From Adiantum capillus-veneris (lineage: Eukaryota > Streptophyta > Polypodiopsida > Polypodiales > Pteridaceae), in NCBI GenBank assembly GCA_014529385.2, contig CM043943.1:157415247-157479246 (forward strand): 64,000 bases of DNA, written 5' to 3'. Below are positions 59,830-64,000 of the stretch, in pieces (position 1 is the stretch's first letter; each line of letters starts with the position of its first letter). Both the position numbers and the translations under genes were made by a program. The notes beneath the pieces are model-generated. The model was not told the origin of the DNA and made no database searches. It worked only from the letters and a program-made list of their open reading frames with translations.

Positions 59830-60771
59830 AAGCCAAGTTAGAGGTAATAAAAGCATGGCCTAATCCAAGGAATCTACATGAGCTAAAAAGCTTTATTGGT
59901 ATGTGTGCATAATATAGACGCTTCATAGCAAAATTCTCTCAAATAGCAGGACCATTACATGACTTAACAAAAAAGAACGTTAAGTATTCATGGACTGCTA
60001 AGGAGCAAAATGCTTTAGACAAGCTCAAAGAGAACCTTACCTCCCAATCGGTCCTCGTGCTTCCGAATCTCTCAAAGCCATTTGAGGTCCAATGTGATGC
60101 TTGTGGTGATTGCCTTCGAGCAGTTTTGCTTCAAGAGGAGCATGCCCTAGCATATAAGAGCTGAAGGCTCAATACGGATGAGCAGGTCTTAGGAATTTAT
60201 GAGAAAGAGATTTTAGTTGTTCTACATGCCTTAGACACATGGAAGCACTATCTATTGGGGACTCCATTTATTCTACGAACCGACCACCAAAGTCTCAAGT
60301 ACTTCATGACAGAAACCAAGCTTTTCGACAAAAAAATGATGTGGGCAAATTTTATTTTGTTATTTTATTTTCATATTGCTCACATTGCTGGTAAGCAAAA
60401 TTAAGTGGCCGATGCACTTTCATGATGACCAAAAGTTAATGCGGTGCCTATAACAACTTACAATGATATATCTTCTATGATAGATGAGTATACTACTGAC
60501 CCCGACTTTAAAGATGTAATGTCAGTCCTTGATTTGGGGAAGAAAGAGGAACCATTCACCTTGTAGAGGATGGTTATCTTCTCCATGGCAATAGGCTATG
60601 TGCTACCTGGTCCCTTCTTGGGAAATTCATGTATGAATCCCATGCTCCTCCCTATGCGGGGCATATAGGCATTCAACCTACTCTTCAAGGAGTAGAGATG
60701 TATTTCTATTGGCCTACCATGAAAGTGGACATACAAGAATATGTTTCAAAATGTGTAGTATGCCAAAAGAC
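59830..60771 (+). pseudogene. Ty3/gypsy RNase H and integrase zinc-binding fragment
   Basis: Plus strand: the RT tail VIKAWPNPRNLHELKSFIGM is followed by YRRFIAKFSQIAGPLHDLTK. RNase H begins FEVQCDACGD with catalytic Asp, then a region with YEKEILVVLHALDTWKHYL and LRTDHQSLKYF. Next the text HIAGKQN*VADALS, and from 60629 an integrase HHCC region: ESHAPPYAGHIGI, FYWPTMKVDI, and CVVCQKT at 60770. Four or more stops. The next codon is replaced by the copia LTR at 60772, so integrase should continue beyond that element, outside the window. Confidence 0.8.
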
Positions 60772-60998
60772 TGTTGGAATTAGGGTTGCAGAGAAACACA
60801 CACAGCTTGGAGAAGAGGAAGGAAGCTCAAGGCACACAATAGACAGTATATTACTTAGTGTGCAATGGAAAGATAGATAGCCCTAGAGTGATGGGCGTAT
60901 ATACAATGCATGGGGGAAAAAACCTCCTAAAGAGGGAAAAAATACCCTGGCGGTCCTAGTGTGTTCACACACATCACTACCACATGTATATGGTAACA
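60772..60998 (-). repeat. 3' LTR of the right-edge copia element
   Basis: 227 bp, TG...CA on both strands, with TGTT/AACA terminal inverted ends. Nearly identical to 59338-59565. Confidence 0.88.
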
Positions 60999-61073
60999 AA
61001 TCCCCCCTAGAGTGATGCGGTGAACGAGAGTTGGCACATGAGTAAAGGGAAGTGCCATGCCTTGAGGACATGA

Positions 61074-64000
61074 TCAGTCCACAAAGGGGAGTAAGCCCAA
61101 AGCTTTGCGGAAAGCTTCAAGCTTCTCACGAGACAATGCCTTTGTGAAAAGATCTGCAAGGTTGTCCTGTGTTGGCACATAAGTCAAGCTGATCTCTCCT
61201 GCTGAGAGCCTCTCCCTGACATAGTGGTAATGCACCTCAATGTGCTTTGTGCGGACATGAAAAATTGGGTTCCTCGCAACTGCCAATGCGCTCTGATTGT
61301 CAGTGTAGATAGTGTTGGCAGTGTTCTGTCCAACACCCAAATCAACCAATAAGGCATCTGAGCCATACACACTCAACCGTAGCTGTAAAGACTGCCCTGT
61401 ACTCAGTCTCACAACTCGAAGTGGCCACAGTAGGTTGCTTCTTGCTCAACCATGATATACATGAACTGCCAAGCATGAAACAAAACCCACTTGTGGACAC
61501 TCGCGTGTCAAAACAACCAGCCCAATCTGAGTCCGAAAAAGCATGTAAGTTTGGAGGCAATGATCCCCCCTTGGGGTAAAACAAGCCAAGATGTAAAGTT
61601 CCACTAAGGTAGCGGAAAATCCTCTTGACAGCCTGCCAATGCTTAGATCCTGGGCTATGCATAAATCTGCTAACATGTGAGACTGCAAACTGAATATCCG
61701 GCCTCGTGTTGCATACATAAATAAGGCAGCCAACAGCAGTTTGGTAAAGAGTGACATCAGCAGGATTGCCAGCATCATGTAGACTCAACTTCAAACCTGT
61801 TTCCATGGGAGTGGCAATAGGTTTGCAATCCTCAAGTCCAAACTTACATAGCAATGTCTCTATGTAACTTTTCTGACACAAGGCAATACCACCATCACAC
61901 TGCTTAAACTGTATACCCAAGTAATGATGCAACAACCCCAAATCCTTCATCTTGAAAGTAGCATTCAAATCAGCTTAAATTCAGCAATATGTCTCTCATT
62001 TGGTCCAGTGATCAACAAATCATCGACATAAAGAACCACAATGAGAAGTACATCATCCTCACGCTTTACATACAATGTGCTTTCTGTTGGACTGTTTACG
62101 AAAGCCTCGTTTAACCAAATGAGTGTCAGCTTTCTCATACCAAGCACGAGGAGATTGCTTCAACCCATACAAAGCCTTCTTACATTTGCACACTTTGTCC
62201 TCTCGTCCTTTTATGACAAAACCGCGAGGCTGCGTTACATAAACTTCCTCAAATATGTCACCATTCAAGAAAGCAGTAACAATGTCTAATTGGTGTACAT
62301 CCTAACCAAAATGAGCTTCCAATGCACATAGAAAATGCACAGTAGTCATACGATAAGTGGGAGCAAAAGTCTCTTCATAATCTATGCCTTTTTTTTGTGC
62401 ATAACCCTTTGCAACAAGTTGAGCCTTATGGCGATCGATCTCACCATCTGGCTTGCGTTTCAACTTGTAAACCCACTTCTTACCAATGGCCTTTTTGCCA
62501 TGAGCAAATCAAATAAAGTCCATGTGTCATTTTCTCTGAGTGCATCATATTCTGATTGCATGGCAGCCATCCAATTTTCTGAATTCTGTGCTTCATCAAA
62601 AGACAGAGGCTCGTCAACATCATGTAAGCTAGACACAGCCAAAGCATAACAATCTGATGCATAAGATGCATGGCGAGATCCTGAACGAGTACGACTAGAC
62701 AAAGGTGCATCCAATTTACTGTCACGCAAAGTGTGGACCAGCCATTTTGGCATACCTCTAGCCTGCTCATTTTCAGCCCTTTCCTCATCAAGTACATCAT
62801 GTACATCTGCATCAGTAATAGGCTGATCTAGAACATTTTCAGAAACCCCCATAGGCTGTACATTTGCCTCATTGGAACTTACATTCGTATTTCCACCACT
62901 GAAAAGAGGCAACAAAATGTCATAAATGTCCTGTGAGCTTACATTACTGTCTCTAGTACATGACAGTAAGGGCTGAACAGAATCTTCCACAAACACTACA
63001 TCCCAAGAAACTAGAATACGTTTTGTTTGCGGATGATACAACCTGTAACCTTTGCTTTCAGCACTATAACCAACAAAAATACATTTGACAGCCTTATCAT
63101 CCAATTTTCTGCGCTGCACTTGTGGCACCAAAGCATATGCCAAACAGCCAAAAACACGCATGTGCTCAATAGAAGGCTTTCTATCATGCCATGCTTCATA
63201 TGGAGTAATAGACTACAAAGCTTTCGTAGGACACCTGTTAAGTACATAAGTGGCACACATGATGGCCTCAAGCCAAAAAGAATGAGGCAAAGCTTGACTT
63301 TTGACCATACATCGTGCCATTTCCGTCAGTGACTTGTTTTTCCTCTCAGCAACACCATTTTGCTGAGGTGTATAAGGCACTGTACATTGGTGTTTTATCC
63401 CACGACTAGCCAGAAATGCATTAAATTCATGAGACATATACTCCCCCCCTCGATCGGAGCGGAGGGTGCCCATAATACATTTTGAGACATTTTCAGCCAT
63501 AGCCAGAAATTGTTTGAAGCACATAAAAACTTCGGACTTCGCTTTAAGCGGAAATACCCATGCAAGCTTGGAGTAATCATCAATGAAAGTCACGAAGTAC
63601 AGGTAATTTCCCAAGGACAGAGTTTGCATGGGCCCACAAACATCACTATGCACAATCTGCAACCTGCATGTGGCCCAAACTGAACCATCCTTTGGAAACT
63701 TAGAACGCTGCATCTTACCCAAAATACAGCCTTCACAAACATGTTTGACATGTGCTTCAAGAGGTGGCAAAGAAGCAACCATATCAGATTTCTGCAAACG
63801 CAGCAAACTGGCAAAATTCAGATGACCAAAACGTGCATGCCAAAGTTTTGCATCTGAAATAGCCCTTGAATATGCAACAGCATTTGCAAAATTTTGTCCA
63901 CACTTGTCATACACAGTGATCTTATACAGCCCACGGCACAAGAGGCCAGATGCAACAATTTCATCACCAAAACTGAGATCATGAACTGTACATCTGTCAT
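61074..64000 (-). pseudogene. Copia pol polyprotein (5' end outside window), nearly intact
   Basis: From the right edge leftward: pre-integrase LWHARFGHLNFASLL with CEGCILGK; integrase core HSDVCGPMQ, RSDRGGEY and PQQNGVAERKN (D, D, E in place); LNRCPTKAL, a TAG at about 63213, then SITPYEAWHDRKPSIEHMRV. The linker to 62460 is acidic. RT has KALYGLKQSPRAWY, LYVDDLL (catalytic YVDD, about 62020) and YLGIQFKQ. RNase H is at 61600-61100 (DSDWAGC, YRAVFTATVEC, TKHIEVHYHYVRE). Frame breaks lie near 62500, 62060 and 61965. Few lesions make this the least decayed element here. Confidence 0.88.

Larger units (their letters stand above)
60772..64000 (-). mobile_element. Ty1/copia element inserted in a gypsy integrase; runs off the right edge
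   Basis: 3' LTR 60772-60998 (TGTTGGAATT...GGTAACA), purine tract AGGGGGGA (minus) at 61008-61001, then RNase H, RT and integrase reading leftward from beyond 64000. The gypsy text breaks exactly at the LTR edge. The left flank AAGAC would be one half of the target duplication. Confidence 0.88.

Overview
This is a stretch of land-plant nuclear genome, rich in transposable elements. Nuclear genes have GT/AG introns, one encodes a plastid ribosomal protein, and there are plant-type Ty1/copia and Ty3/gypsy elements with initiator-Met tRNA primer sites, L1-type LINEs, a PPR fragment and long GA/CT and GT microsatellites. Nested retrotransposons inside an intron of about 19 kb suggest a large genome such as that of a fern. 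The lineage is inference; the sequence does not name the species.

Only two host genes look intact, both on the minus strand. (1) Positions 336-4387 encode a TORTIFOLIA1/SPIRAL2-type microtubule-associated protein: four phase-0 exons are visible and a last exon probably lies beyond position 1. (2) Positions 31580-51918 encode plastid ribosomal protein L13 (uL13c). Exon 1 (51688-51918, transit peptide) is separated from exons 2-4 (31580-32912) by an 18.8 kb intron. The four exons join in phase 0 to a 235-residue protein.

Intron 1 of RPL13 holds a decayed Ty3/gypsy chromovirus (about 33448-45340). A Ty1/copia element (about 34640-39065, 3' truncated) sits inside that element's 3' LTR. The intron also holds a short gag-only LTR element (46642 to about 48850). 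A second chromovirus (52663-57131) ends about 0.7 kb upstream of the RPL13 start codon.

The 4.6-30.2 kb interval is mostly decayed sequence: a LINE 3' end (4675-5640), an internally deleted copia element with about 190 bp LTRs (5864-9647), an AT-rich gene-free tract with small tandem duplications (9.65-21 kb), a possible SINE-like insert with 15-bp direct repeats (21052-21367), a PPR fragment, two class II small heat-shock-protein pseudogenes with GA tracts, and two LINE ORF1 fragments, one continuing into an endonuclease.

The right end (57.7-64 kb) has an 89-bp minisatellite, a copia scrap and a gypsy RNase H/integrase fragment. The youngest-looking copia element interrupts that fragment and runs off the right edge.

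I found no tRNA or rRNA gene, no CRISPR array and no operon-like system. The most informative structure is the split RPL13 gene and the nested elements in its intron.
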